64,000 bases of DNA. Origin: Streptomyces sp. NBC_00285 (GTDB lineage Bacteria > Actinomycetota > Actinomycetes > Streptomycetales > Streptomycetaceae). The position numbers and the translations under genes were made by a program. Within the stretch, counting starts at the first letter, position 1. Every line of letters begins with the position of its first letter. The DNA is taken from assembly GCF_036174265.1 (NCBI RefSeq), contig NZ_CP108055.1, forward strand, positions 2,604,001 to 2,668,000. Reading direction: 5' to 3'. Of the stretch, positions 1-8,806 are shown one piece after another. Below the pieces are notes generated by a model. That model was not told the DNA's origin. It made no database searches and worked only from the letters and a program-made list of their open reading frames with translations.

Positions 1-768
1 CTCGAAGGCGAGCTGGTGCACGTCGAAGACGACGGCGGCCTCGACTCCGAGGGCCGCTCCGCCCAGCCGGGCCGCCCAGGTCAGGAAGGGACGCGGCTCG
101 AAGGCTCCCGCTCCGAGGCCCTTGGTGTACTCGGCGTGCGCGGTCAGTGAGGCGATGCCCCGCTCCAGCGGTTCACCGGTGACGTCCACGCCGTGGGTGG
201 GACGGTCGGTGCCGGCGACGGCCACGAACCGGACGCCACCCCAGGGTTCGAGCCCCTCGTCGGCGAGTTCGGGGAAGATCCACCGGTTGCCGGCGTCGCG
301 TGCCGCGTCGAGCGCGGCCAGGCCCACCACCCGGTGGTCGGCCTGGTTGACCACGCCGGCGACCATCCGCACGGTGTACGCCCCCGTCACCACCACCTCC
401 GGCCGGTGCCTGCGGATCGCCCGCACGATGTCGCGGCGCAGGGCCGAGCCCTCCTCGATCATCCCGTCGCGGTGGTCGAGGAACTCCACGTCGGTCACGC
501 CCACTTCGCGCGCTCCGGCCCGCTCCTCGGCTTCCCTGAGCGGACCCGCCTCGTCCGGGTGCAGCCCGTCGATGCCCGCCTCGCCACGGGTGACCAGCAG
601 ATAGGTGACGGTCTTGCCCTGGGTCGTCCAGCGGGCCACCGCGGACGCCGTCCCGTACTCGATGTCGTCGGGATGCGCCGCCACGGCCAGGCAGCGCTCC
701 CAGTTCTCCGGCAGCGGGGGCAGGGTGCCGCCCGCTGCGGAATCGCCCGTGTTGTCGAGTGTCGTCAT
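1..768 (-). CDS. PIG-L family deacetylase (LmbE-like), 3' end outside the window
   Basis: The visible 256 residues begin at an ATG (MTTLDNTGD) and run off the left edge, so the C-terminus is missing. The hallmark zinc motif AHPDDIE lies at residues 31-37, and a later downstream His (NQADHRVVG) may complete the metal site. PIG-L/LmbE proteins are zinc hydrolases that remove N-acetyl groups from amino sugars; in actinomycetes the family includes MshB and Mca of mycothiol metabolism and many members of unknown substrate. Nothing here fixes the substrate. It lies 54 bp downstream of the amino-acid ABC transporter on the same strand, so read-through from that operon is possible. Confidence 0.85.
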   Translation of the reverse strand, partial: MTTLDNTGDSAAGGTLPPLPENWERCLAVAAHPDDIEYGTASAVARWTTQGKTVTYLLVTRGEAGIDGLHPDEAGPLREAEERAGAREVGVTDVEFLDHRDGMIEEGSALRRDIVRAIRRHRPEVVVTGAYTVRMVAGVVNQADHRVVGLAALDAARDAGNRWIFPELADEGLEPWGGVRFVAVAGTDRPTHGVDVTGEPLERGIASLTAHAEYTKGLGAGAFEPRPFLTWAARLGGAALGVEAAVVFDVHQLAFE

Positions 769-822
769 GCCCGAATGATGACGGTTATCAGGCTGTGTGG
801 ACCAGGGGAACGTATGTCCCTT

Positions 823-1623
823 TCAGGTGTCGTTCTCCTCCACGTCGGCCCTCGCGGGGTTCAGGAGGCGGGAGAGGAAGTGGCGGGTGCGCTCATGACT
901 CGGGGCGCCGATGACCCGGTCCGGGGGGCCGTCCTCGACGATCGCTCCGTCGTCCATGAAGACGACCCGGTCGGCGACCTCGCGGGCGAAGCTCATCTCG
1001 TGGGTGACGACCATCATCGTCATGCCCTCCCGGGCGAGCATCCGCATGACCGCGAGCACATCGCCCACCAGCTCCGGGTCGAGGGCCGACGTGGGCTCGT
1101 CGAAGAGCATCACCTCGGGACCCATGGAGAGCGCGCGGGCGATCGCGACCCGTTGCTGCTGGCCGCCGGAGAGGGAGGAGGGGTAGGCGTCCGCCTTCTC
1201 GGCGAGACCCACGCGTTCCAGGTTCTCGGCGGCCACCTGTGCGGCCCGCGCCTTGCCCCGCCTGAGGACCCTGCGCTGCGGCAGCGTGAGGTTCTCGGTC
1301 ACCGTGAGGTGCGGGAAGAGGTTGAACTGCTGGAAGACCATGCCGATACGGCGGCGTACGGCGTCGATGTCGACGTCGGGGTCGGTGAGTTCGGTGCCGC
1401 CGACGAAGACCTGCCCCTTGGTCGGCTCCTCCAGGAGGTTCACGCACCGCAGCAGCGTCGACTTGCCCGAGCCCGACGGACCGATCACGCAGACGACCTC
1501 GCCCGGGCCGATCTCCAGGTCGATGCCCTTGAGGACCTCGTTGTCGCCGAACGACTTGTGCAGGCCGCGCACTTCGATCTCCGGACGCGCCGAAGGACGC
1601 GCCGAAGAGGACTCCTCGCTCAT
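823..1623 (-). CDS. Polar amino-acid ABC transporter, ATP-binding protein (GlnQ/ArtP type)
   Basis: Cytoplasmic ATPase of about 266 residues that powers amino-acid import. Visible motifs are Walker [10 protein letters not shown] (48-56), Q-loop QQFNLFPH, signature [15 protein letters not shown], Walker B VMLFDEP and H-loop VTHEM. The start chosen (MSEESSS) puts the ATG in a 4-base ATGA overlap with the permease stop, indicating translational coupling; an upstream in-frame start would extend into the permease. The [10 protein letters not shown] and FAREVADRV stretches are typical of the polar amino-acid (PAAT) subfamily. It is the last gene of the three-gene operon binding protein-permease-ATPase. 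Exact substrate (glutamate, glutamine, cystine or arginine) is not determined. Confidence 0.93.
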   Translation of the reverse strand: MSEESSSARPSARPEIEVRGLHKSFGDNEVLKGIDLEIGPGEVVCVIGPSGSGKSTLLRCVNLLEEPTKGQVFVGGTELTDPDVDIDAVRRRIGMVFQQFNLFPHLTVTENLTLPQRRVLRRGKARAAQVAAENLERVGLAEKADAYPSSLSGGQQQRVAIARALSMGPEVMLFDEPTSALDPELVGDVLAVMRMLAREGMTMMVVTHEMSFAREVADRVVFMDDGAIVEDGPPDRVIGAPSHERTRHFLSRLLNPARADVEENDT

Positions 1624-2453
1624 TTCACGGCCTCCCCGGCCTTCGTCTCCATACGACGGACCACGAACCCGAGCGGGATCGTCACCAGCAGGTAGCACAG
1701 GCCGGCGACGAGGATGGGCGTGGAGTTGGCGGTCGTGCTGGCCAGGTCACGGCCGTACTTGGACAGTTCGCGCTCCTCCAGGGTGACGCCGAGGAACAGC
1801 ACCAGCGAGGAGTCCTTGAAGAGCAGCACGAGTTCGTTGGTCAGCGGCGGCAGGATGATCCTGAACGCCTGCGGGACGACGATCGAGATCATCGCCCGGG
1901 CCGGCGAGAAGCCCAGCGAACGGGCCGCCTCCAACTGCCCCTTGGGCACCGCCTGGATGCCCGCGCGGATCGTCTCCGCCATGTAGGCCGCCGCCACCAG
2001 ACCGAGGGCGAGGGCGACCTTGCCGTAGGTGCCGCCGATGATCTCCGTGCCCGGGAACGCCAGCGGGACCGCGACGCCGATGAAGATGAAGATCAGCAGG
2101 GCGGGCAGACCGCGGAAGATCTCGATGTACACGCCTGCGAACCAGCGGTACGGGCCGACCGACGACAGCCGCATCAGCGCGATGACCATGCCGAGGGCGA
2201 GTCCGACGACGAAGCCGGACAGGGTGTAGAGCACGGTGTTCTTCAACGCCAGCGTGATGACGTCCGGGAACATCTGGCCGGCGATGTCCGCCTGCGCGAA
2301 CTGGTTCTTCAGCCGCCCCCAGTCCGCCGAGACCGCGAAGGCGATCACGACGGCGACGAAGACGACGTACTGCGCGCCGCGCGACAGGCTGCGCTTCTGA
2401 CGTCGGGTCAGTCCCTTTTTGCGGGGCTGGAGTTGTGTGTCCGCCGCCGTCAT
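1620..2453 (-). CDS. Polar amino-acid ABC transporter permease
   Basis: Inner-membrane permease of 277 residues. A basic N-terminus ([15 protein letters not shown]) precedes a first membrane segment near 30-50, and the PAAT-family core follows: [18 protein letters not shown], then the cytoplasmic coupling loop [18 protein letters not shown] that contacts the ATPase. The start MTAADTQ was chosen because its ATG overlaps the binding-protein stop by ATGA; the longer upstream frame would sit inside that gene. A single permease gene suggests a homodimeric channel. The pairing with the downstream ATPase and upstream lipoprotein is unambiguous. Confidence 0.92.
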   Translation of the reverse strand: MTAADTQLQPRKKGLTRRQKRSLSRGAQYVVFVAVVIAFAVSADWGRLKNQFAQADIAGQMFPDVITLALKNTVLYTLSGFVVGLALGMVIALMRLSSVGPYRWFAGVYIEIFRGLPALLIFIFIGVAVPLAFPGTEIIGGTYGKVALALGLVAAAYMAETIRAGIQAVPKGQLEAARSLGFSPARAMISIVVPQAFRIILPPLTNELVLLFKDSSLVLFLGVTLEERELSKYGRDLASTTANSTPILVAGLCYLLVTIPLGFVVRRMETKAGEAVK

Positions 2454-3313
2454 GAGGCGGAGGGGGACGCGGCCGACTCCTTGTACGGGCCGATCCACTT
2501 CTCGTACAGCTTCTTGTACGTGCCGTCCGACTTCGCGTCCGAGATCGCCTTGTTGACGGCGGTGAGCAGCTTGGTGTTGCCCTTCTTGACCGTGAAGCCG
2601 TACTGCTCACCGGTGTTGATCTGCTCGGCGAGCTGGAAGGCGTCCGCGTTGGCCTTGGTCTTCAGCCAGCCCTGGACGACCGGGTAGTCGATGACGACGG
2701 CCTTGACCTGGCCGGCGCGCAGGCCGTTGAGGACGGCGTCGGAGGACTCGAAGGACACCGGGTCGAAGCCCTGGGCCTTCACGTAGTCCTCTCCGGTGGT
2801 CTGCGCCTGGGCGCCCAGCTTCGCCTTCTTCGACTTGACGTCGGCGAGCGAGGCGATCCCGCTGCCCTTGGCGACCAGAAGGGCCTGGGTGGCGTCGAAG
2901 TAGGGGTCCGAGAAGTCGACGTTCTTCTTGCGCTCCTCGGTGATGGTCATGCCGGCCGCGGCCAGGTCGCAGCCGCCCGAGTTGAGCAGGGCGCCGGTCT
3001 TGAAGTTCTCGAAGGGGGTGTCGAGGATCTCCTGCTTCACACCGAGGTTCTTGGCGACCAGGTCGATCATCGAGACGTCGAAGCCCTGGACCTTGCCGTC
3101 GATCTCCGACTGGAAGGGCGGGTACGGCAGGTGGGTGCAGGTGGTGAGCTGACCGGCCTTGACCAGTTCGACCCCGCCCGCGGCGGTCTTCGAACCGCTG
3201 CCGCCGTCGTCGGTGGAGGTGCACCCGGAGGTGGTGACAGCGACGAGCAGGAGCCCCGCCGTCGCGGTGGTGACGGCCAGGACGCGGGGCCGGCGCCCGG
3301 AGCGGTTGTTCAC
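2450..3313 (-). CDS. Polar amino-acid ABC transporter substrate-binding lipoprotein
   Basis: Extracytoplasmic binding protein of 287 residues (SBP_bac_3 family). The N-terminus has Arg residues, a hydrophobic segment and a lipobox-like TTSGC with the lipidated Cys at 31. Family features include TCTHLPYPPF and VQGFDVSMIDLVAKNLG near the N-lobe and AGMTITEERKKNVDFSDPYF, the motif common to glutamate/glutamine/cystine binding proteins. The start is a GTG with a strong AGGAGG ribosome-binding site about 8 bases upstream. It is the first gene of the operon, and its promoter lies in the region shared with the divergent aminotransferase at 3488. Substrate is probably an acidic or polar amino acid; sequence alone cannot say which. 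Confidence 0.92.
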   Translation of the reverse strand: MNNRSGRRPRVLAVTTATAGLLLVAVTTSGCTSTDDGGSGSKTAAGGVELVKAGQLTTCTHLPYPPFQSEIDGKVQGFDVSMIDLVAKNLGVKQEILDTPFENFKTGALLNSGGCDLAAAGMTITEERKKNVDFSDPYFDATQALLVAKGSGIASLADVKSKKAKLGAQAQTTGEDYVKAQGFDPVSFESSDAVLNGLRAGQVKAVVIDYPVVQGWLKTKANADAFQLAEQINTGEQYGFTVKKGNTKLLTAVNKAISDAKSDGTYKKLYEKWIGPYKESAASPSAS

Positions 3314-3487
3314 GGAAGGCCTCCTGTGCGGGAACTGTGGGTTCCGATTATAAGGAGAAGTTTGGGTCTCTCAAATCAAACCGGTGGTTCCAAGGCCGTT
3401 CAGCCTGAGAAGTCGCCAGTTCAGGTGGGGTGCCCCAGGGGACTACCCTCGATCACCTCTACCCCAGAGAGCGAAGAGAGCACCGTC

Positions 3488-4588
3488 GTGACACACCCCT
3501 TCCTGGACCTGGCCCCGCTGAGCGCGGCGCAGTTCGCCTCCATCGAGGACCGTGTGGCGCGGCTGCTGCGCACCGAGCAGGACGTCGTGATCATGCAGGG
3601 CGAGGCCCTGCTGCCGCTGGAGGAGGCGATCCGCGGTACGGCCGGTCCGGGCACGACCGCGCTGAACATCGTCACCGGCCCCTACGGGCAGACCTTCGGC
3701 GACTGGCTGCGCGACTGCGGCGCGACCGTGATCGACCTCTCGGTGCCCTTCCACACGGCGGTGAGCGCCGGGCAGATCTCGGCGGCCTTCACGGAGCACC
3801 CGGAGATCGACTTCGTGTCGCTGGTCCACGCGGAGGCGGCGACCGGCAACACGAATCCGGTCGCGGAGATCGGGGAGGTCGTACGGCGGCAGGGGGCGCT
3901 GTTCTATCTGGACGCGGTCGCCTCCGTCGGGGCCGAGCCGGTGCTGCCGGACGCGTGGGGTGTCGACCTGTGCGTGATCGGGGCGCAGAAGGCGATGGGC
4001 GGGCCCGCGGGTGTGTCGGCGGTGTCGGTGAGCGAGCGGGCGTGGGCGCGGATGGCCGCGAACCCGGCGGCGCCGCGACGGTCGTATCTCTCGCTGCTCG
4101 ACTGGAAGGAGCGCTGGATCGACGGCGGCCGCAAGGCCCTGCTGCACGCTCCGGCGCAGTTGGAGATGCTGGCGCTGGAGGCGTGCGTCGAGCGGATCGA
4201 GGCGGACGGCCTGGACGCGGTGATGGGCCGGCACCGGGCGGCGGCCGCGGCGACGCGGGCCGGTGCGCGGGCGTTGGGCGGGGGCCTGGAGCCGTACGTC
4301 CACGCGGATCACGAGGCGGCTCCCGTCGCCACCACACTGCGGGCACCGGCCGGGACCGTCGCCTCGGAACTGGTGTCCCGTGCACTGTCGTCCGACCCCG
4401 CGCTGCCGCTGGCCGCGGGCGGGGGTGCGCTGTCCAAGGAGATGATCCGGGTCAACCACTACGGGGTGGACGCGACACGGGGAGCGGTACGGGCGAGCCT
4501 CGCGGCACTGGGTGCGGCACTGACGGAGCAGGGGCTCACGGTGGACGTGGAGGCGGCCCTGCGCGCCACGGACACCGCTTGGCACTGA
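3488..4588 (+). CDS. Class V pyridoxal-phosphate aminotransferase (alanine-glyoxylate aminotransferase-like)
   Basis: Cytoplasmic enzyme of 366 residues. The PLP-binding lysine is K168 in the motif IGAQKAMGGPAG, the Asp of FYLDAVAS (D142) should contact the cofactor ring nitrogen, and VHAEAATGNTNP (113-124) matches the HxExxTG segment of alanine-glyoxylate/serine-pyruvate aminotransferases. The start is a GTG after AGAGCGAAGAGAG; longer in-frame starts would reach back into the divergent binding-protein gene. It stands alone, 387 bp before ectA, and divergent from the amino-acid transporter, with which it may share regulation (inference). Amino donor and acceptor are not known. Confidence 0.85.
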   Translation: MTHPFLDLAPLSAAQFASIEDRVARLLRTEQDVVIMQGEALLPLEEAIRGTAGPGTTALNIVTGPYGQTFGDWLRDCGATVIDLSVPFHTAVSAGQISAAFTEHPEIDFVSLVHAEAATGNTNPVAEIGEVVRRQGALFYLDAVASVGAEPVLPDAWGVDLCVIGAQKAMGGPAGVSAVSVSERAWARMAANPAAPRRSYLSLLDWKERWIDGGRKALLHAPAQLEMLALEACVERIEADGLDAVMGRHRAAAAATRAGARALGGGLEPYVHADHEAAPVATTLRAPAGTVASELVSRALSSDPALPLAAGGGALSKEMIRVNHYGVDATRGAVRASLAALGAALTEQGLTVDVEAALRATDTAWH

Positions 4589-4975
4589 CCGCCCCGCTTC
4601 GGCACGCGCGCCGAAGCGGACACGCCGACAGTCTTACGAGAAGGCATAAACGGGGTTACCGGAGCATAATCCCGAGAGTAATTGTGGAGTTTATCGAAGA
4701 ACAGCTTCCCATATTCTCCTGCCCGCTTTTCTCGGACCTAAACGCAAAGATTCTGCGAACGCGGGCGGGAGGAATTCGGGTGGGTCTCGCGGAGGTTACA
4801 TCGCTGTGACGCGTTACACATGTTGATCAATTCGTCCCTTATTTACGGGTCATAACGGGGCAGGTCGGGCGACTCTCGCGCGTTCGTACGCGCCCGCGTG
4901 ATAACACATGGAGTGCCCGGCCGTAACCCCACCCGGCGATGCAATTTTGAATTTCCCTCGGTAAATTCAATTCGC
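4589..4975. promoter_or_regulatory. AT-rich 5' region of the ectoine operon
   Basis: This 387-bp stretch has no convincing gene and is visibly richer in A/T than its surroundings. It is the only place for the ectABCD promoter. Palindromic and repeated elements are present: GTTAC repeats near 4793-4820 and a perfect 8-bp inverted repeat just before the ectA start. Most of the sequence is unassigned. Osmotic or temperature induction of ect genes is known in Streptomyces, so regulatory sites are expected here, but I cannot identify a -10/-35 pair with confidence. Confidence 0.5.
4947..4970 (+). promoter_or_regulatory. Perfect inverted repeat directly before the ectA start
   Basis: Arms TTGAATTT and AAATTCAA are separated by 8 bases, ending 5 bases before the ectA ATG. 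No purine-rich Shine-Dalgarno sequence is seen between the arms and the start. It could be a protein operator or an mRNA stem that occupies the ribosome-binding region. Function is inferred from position only. Confidence 0.55.
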
Positions 4976-5482
4976 ATGACTGCCGCACAAGCAGACCTGC
5001 AAATCGACCGGCCGACGGTCGCCGACGGAGCCGCGCTCTGGCGGATCGCCCGCGACTCGAAGGTCCTCGACCTGAACTCGTCGTACAGCTATCTGCTGTG
5101 GTGCCGCGACTTCGCCGCCACCTCGGCCGTCGCACGGAACGAGAACGGGGAGCCGGTCGGCTTCGTCACCGGGTACGTCCGCCCGGACCGGCCCGGCACC
5201 CTGCTCGTCTGGCAGGTGGCGGTGGACTCGGCGTACCGCGGCCGCGGACTCGCCGCCGCCCTGCTCGACGGACTGACCGCGCGGCTCGCCGCCGAGCGCG
5301 GGCTGACCACCCTCGAGACCACCATCACGCCCGGCAACGCCGCCTCCGAGCGGCTGTTCACGGCGTTCGCCGAACGCCGTGGCGCCGCCCTGGAGCGCGA
5401 GGTGCTGTTCGACACGAGCCTGTTCCCCGACGGGCCGCACGACCCCGAGGTCCTCTACCGCATCGGTCCCCTCTCCCCCTGA
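4976..5482 (+). CDS. ectA: L-2,4-diaminobutyrate N-gamma-acetyltransferase
   Basis: Second step of ectoine synthesis: acetyl-CoA plus L-2,4-diaminobutyrate gives N-gamma-acetyl-diaminobutyrate. The 168-residue GNAT protein has the EctA-typical N-terminus (DRPTVADGAALWRIARDS, LDLNSSYSYLLWCRDFA) and the acetyl-CoA binding loop AVDSAYRGRGLAAALLDGL. Length matches the family. The ATG was chosen because the conserved EctA sequence starts right after it; a 26-residue upstream extension has no family similarity. The start lacks an obvious ribosome-binding site and follows a perfect inverted repeat. It is first in ectABCD, 71 bp before ectB. Confidence 0.96.
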   Translation: MTAAQADLQIDRPTVADGAALWRIARDSKVLDLNSSYSYLLWCRDFAATSAVARNENGEPVGFVTGYVRPDRPGTLLVWQVAVDSAYRGRGLAAALLDGLTARLAAERGLTTLETTITPGNAASERLFTAFAERRGAALEREVLFDTSLFPDGPHDPEVLYRIGPLSP

Positions 5483-5553
5483 CGACCGACACCCCGCACT
5501 TCCCCCTCACGCCAGCCCTGCACTCTCCCCCACGCACCGAGGAGCGATTCGTC

Positions 5554-6825
5554 GTGACCATCACCCAGCCCGACCTCAGCGTCTTCGAGACCCTCGAGTC
5601 CGAGGTACGCAGCTACTGCCGCGGCTGGCCCACCATCTTCGACCGCGCGCAGGGCAGCCGCATGTACGACGAGGACGGCCACGCGTACCTGGACTTCTTC
5701 GCCGGCGCCGGTTCACTCAACTACGGCCACAACAACCCCGTGCTGAAACGGGCGTTGATCGACTACCTGGAGCGGGACGGCGTCACGCACGGGCTCGACA
5801 TGTCGACCACCGCCAAGCGGGCGTTCCTGCAGGCCTTCCAGGACCACATCCTGCGGCCGCGCGACCTGCCGTACAAGGTGATGTTCCCCGGCCCGACCGG
5901 CACCAACGCCGTGGAGTCGGCCCTCAAGCTGGCCCGGAAGGTCAAGGGACGCGAGTCCATCGTGTCCTTCACCAACGCCTTCCACGGCATGTCGCTGGGG
6001 TCGCTCGCCGTCACCGGCAACGCCTTCAAGCGGGCCGGTGCCGGCATCCCGCTGGTGCACGGCACGCCGATGCCGTTCGACAACTACTTCGACGGCGCCG
6101 TCGAGGACTTCCTGTGGTTCGAGCGGCTCCTGGAGGACCAGGGGTCCGGGCTCAACAAGCCGGCCGCCGTGATCGTGGAGACCGTGCAGGGCGAGGGCGG
6201 CATCAACGTGGCCCGCAAGGAGTGGCTGCAGGCGCTCGCCGCGCTGTGCGAACGGCAGGACATGCTGCTCATCGTCGACGACATCCAGATGGGCTGCGGC
6301 CGCACCGGTGCCTTCTTCTCCTTCGAGGAGGCGGGCATCGTCCCGGACATCGTCACCGTGTCCAAGTCCATCAGCGGCTACGGCCTTCCGATGTCCCTGT
6401 GCCTGTTCAAGCCGGAGCTGGACATCTGGGAGCCGGGCGAGCACAACGGCACCTTCCGCGGCAACAACCCGGCCTTCGTCACCGCCACCGCCACCCTGGA
6501 GCAGTACTGGGCGGACGGTTCCGCGATGGAGAAGCAGACCAGGAAGCGCGGGGAGCAGGTCGAGCAGGCCTTCATCTCCATCACCGAGGAGAACCTCGCC
6601 GACGTGAAGGAGTACCGCGGGCGCGGGCTGGTGTGGGGCCTGGAGTTCCACGACAAGGCACGCGCCGGGAAGATCGCGCACCGGGCCTTCGAACTCGGGC
6701 TGCTCATCGAGACGTCGGGCCCCGAGAGCGAGGTCGTGAAGCTGCTTCCGGCGCTCACGATCACCCCCGAGGAACTGGACGAGGGACTGAGCGTCCTCGC
6801 CCGTGCCGTCCGGGAAACCGTCTGA
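5554..6825 (+). CDS. ectB: Diaminobutyrate-2-oxoglutarate transaminase
   Basis: First step of ectoine synthesis: transfers an amino group from glutamate to L-aspartate-semialdehyde to give L-2,4-diaminobutyrate. The 423-residue class III aminotransferase has the PLP lysine at K271 in VSKSISGYGLPM, the cofactor motif IVDDIQMGCGRTG, and the family start ESEVRSYCRGWPTIFDRA. The GTG start follows a GAGGAGCG ribosome-binding site. It lies between ectA and ectC in the same direction, 45 bp before ectC, consistent with one transcript. Length and motifs match EctB throughout, with no sign of damage. Confidence 0.97.
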   Translation: MTITQPDLSVFETLESEVRSYCRGWPTIFDRAQGSRMYDEDGHAYLDFFAGAGSLNYGHNNPVLKRALIDYLERDGVTHGLDMSTTAKRAFLQAFQDHILRPRDLPYKVMFPGPTGTNAVESALKLARKVKGRESIVSFTNAFHGMSLGSLAVTGNAFKRAGAGIPLVHGTPMPFDNYFDGAVEDFLWFERLLEDQGSGLNKPAAVIVETVQGEGGINVARKEWLQALAALCERQDMLLIVDDIQMGCGRTGAFFSFEEAGIVPDIVTVSKSISGYGLPMSLCLFKPELDIWEPGEHNGTFRGNNPAFVTATATLEQYWADGSAMEKQTRKRGEQVEQAFISITEENLADVKEYRGRGLVWGLEFHDKARAGKIAHRAFELGLLIETSGPESEVVKLLPALTITPEELDEGLSVLARAVRETV

Positions 6826-6870
6826 GAACCCCTCTCAGCACACCGTCCATCTAGGAGGCATCGCAGCACC

Positions 6871-7275
6871 GTGATCGTCCGTTCGTTCAAGGACATCGAA
6901 GGCACCGACCGGCATGTGAAGGCCGCTTCCGGCACCTGGGAGAGCAAACGCATCGTGCTCGCCAAGGAGCGGGTCGGCTTCTCACTGCACGAGACCATCC
7001 TGTACGCGGGTACGGAGACGTCGATGTGGTACGCGAACCACATCGAGGCCGTCGTCTGCGTCGAGGGCGAGGCCGAGCTGACCGACCACGAGAGCGGGCA
7101 GACCCACTCGATCACGCCCGGGACCATGTACCTCCTGGACGGGCACGAGCGGCACACGCTGCGGGTCAAGGAGGACTTCCGCTGCCTCTGCGTGTTCAAC
7201 CCGCCCGTGACCGGCCGGGAGGACCACGACGAGAACGGCGTCTACCCGCTGCTCACCGAACCCGAGGAGGTGTGA
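6871..7275 (+). CDS. ectC: L-ectoine synthase
   Basis: Closes N-gamma-acetyl-diaminobutyrate to the compatible solute ectoine by water elimination. The 134-residue single-domain cupin begins [18 protein letters not shown], matching EctC, and carries the metal/substrate pocket segments [20 protein letters not shown] and [12 protein letters not shown]. The GTG start has a strong AGGAGG about 14 bases upstream. Only 4 bases separate its stop from ectD, so the two are tightly linked in the operon. Confidence 0.97.
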   Translation: MIVRSFKDIEGTDRHVKAASGTWESKRIVLAKERVGFSLHETILYAGTETSMWYANHIEAVVCVEGEAELTDHESGQTHSITPGTMYLLDGHERHTLRVKEDFRCLCVFNPPVTGREDHDENGVYPLLTEPEEV

Positions 7276-7279
7276 CCGC

Positions 7280-8167
7280 ATGACCACCGTCACCGATCTC
7301 TACCCCAGCCGCGGCGCCACCGAGGTGTCGATCCCCCGCAAGGACCCGGTCCTGTGGTCGTCGCCCGACACACCGGGCCCGATCGCCACGGCCGAGCTGG
7401 AGTCCTTCGAACGCGACGGCTTCCTCGCCATGGACCAGATCATCGGGCCTGATGAAGTACCCGTCTACCAGCGCGAGTTGGAGCGGATCATCAGCGCCCC
7501 GGAGATCCGCGCGGACGAGCGCTCGATCATCGAGCCGCAGTCCAAGGAGATCCGGTCCGTCTTCGAGGTGCACAGGATCAGCGAGGTGTTCGCGAAGCTG
7601 GTGCACGACGAGCGGGTCGTCGGCCGGGCCCGGCAGATCCTCGGCTCGGACGTCTACGTCCACCAGTCGCGGATCAACGTCAAGCCCGGTTTCGGGGCCC
7701 GCGGCTTCTACTGGCACTCCGACTTCGAGACCTGGCACGCCGAGGACGGCCTGCCCAACATGCGCACGGTGTCCGTCTCGATCGCGCTGACCGAGAACCA
7801 CGACACCAACGGCGGCCTCATGATCATGCCGGGCTCGCACCGCACCTTCCTCGGGTGCGCGGGGGCCACTCCGAAGGACAACTACAAGAAGTCCCTGCAG
7901 ATGCAGGACGCGGGCACGCCCTCGGACGAGGCGCTGACGGAGATGGCCTCGCAGTACGGCATCAAGTTGTTCACGGGCAAGGCCGGTTCGGCCACCTGGT
8001 TCGACTGCAACTGTATGCACGGCTCCGGGGACAACATCACACCCTTCCCGCGCAGCAACGTGTTCATCGTGTTCAACAGCGTGGAGAACCAGGCCGTCGA
8101 GCCGTTCGCGGCTCCCGTACGGCGTCCTGAGTTCATCGGCGCGAGGGACTTCACTCCGGTGAAGTAG
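7280..8167 (+). CDS. ectD: Ectoine 5-hydroxylase
   Basis: Non-haem Fe(II)/2-oxoglutarate dioxygenase converting ectoine to 5-hydroxyectoine. The 295-residue protein has the iron-binding triad H146 and D148 in FYWHSDFETWH and H247 in CNCMHGSGDN, plus the EctD signature GFGARGFYWHSDFETWHAED (138-157). Length matches the family. It starts 4 bases after the ectC stop, with a GAGGTG ribosome-binding site inside the ectC end. It is last in the operon; only 24 bases separate it from the convergent sigma-factor relic. Confidence 0.97.
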   Translation: MTTVTDLYPSRGATEVSIPRKDPVLWSSPDTPGPIATAELESFERDGFLAMDQIIGPDEVPVYQRELERIISAPEIRADERSIIEPQSKEIRSVFEVHRISEVFAKLVHDERVVGRARQILGSDVYVHQSRINVKPGFGARGFYWHSDFETWHAEDGLPNMRTVSVSIALTENHDTNGGLMIMPGSHRTFLGCAGATPKDNYKKSLQMQDAGTPSDEALTEMASQYGIKLFTGKAGSATWFDCNCMHGSGDNITPFPRSNVFIVFNSVENQAVEPFAAPVRRPEFIGARDFTPVK

Positions 8168-8191
8168 CCCTGTGCCACGGTGAGTCGACCC

Positions 8192-8748
8192 TCACAGCCA
8201 CGACAGCGACGCGGCCCGCTCCAGTACGTTCCGTACGGCGGCCGCGTCGCCTGTCGCTTCCCGGGGGACCATGTCCGGCGCGAAGCAGGCGAGGTGCACC
8301 ACCTCCCGCTGTGGCTGCGGGAGTTCGGCGAGTGCGGTGTGCAGCAGAAGGGAGCGCTCCCGGTCGACGACCGCCTCGGCCGGGCCCGGGGCGGAGTCCG
8401 GGACGGCATGCAGTGCCAGGTCGTCGGCGCGGGCGTCCTTGTGGTGCCGGGCCTCGCCGCGCACCCAGTCGACGGCCCTGCGGTGCGCGAGCAGCGACAG
8501 CCAGGTGCGCAGGCTGCCCAGGGCGCGTCGAAGGCGTACGGCCTGCTCCACAGCTGCGCGAAGACCTCCTGTGCCACGTCCTCGGCTGCGGCCCCGCTCC
8601 GGGTCACGCGCACCGCGACCGCCCGCACCAGGCCGCCGTACATCCCGTGCGCCTCGGCCAGCGCGGACTCGTCGCCGTACACCAGCCGCCGGTGCAGCTC
8701 CGCGTCTGCGGGTTGCTGCACGGGCGTCGTCCCGCCCGTGGACTCCAC
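8192..8748 (-). pseudogene. ECF-type RNA polymerase sigma factor, frameshifted and C-terminally degraded
   Basis: A sigma-70 region 2 is readable from a GTG at 8748: AELHRRLVYGDESALAEAHG, then AAEDVAQEVFAQLWSRPYAFDA. The frame then breaks near 8521-8527, where one base appears missing (GCGGCC reduced to GCGCC), and the protein continues in the next frame with LGSLRTWLSLLAHRRAVDWV and LAELPQPQREVVHLA. The region 4 helix-turn-helix is not recognisable after that point; the frame ends with AAVRNVLERAASLSWL. One frameshift plus a lost DNA-binding motif argues for a decayed gene, though a sequencing error could explain the frameshift alone. It lies 58 bp downstream of the aminotransferase at 8807. 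Confidence 0.7.
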
Positions 8749-8806
8749 GGCACCACCACCCCTTGGTGCCCCTTCCTGGCGTCCCGGGCGGTCCGGCGCC
8801 AGCGGT

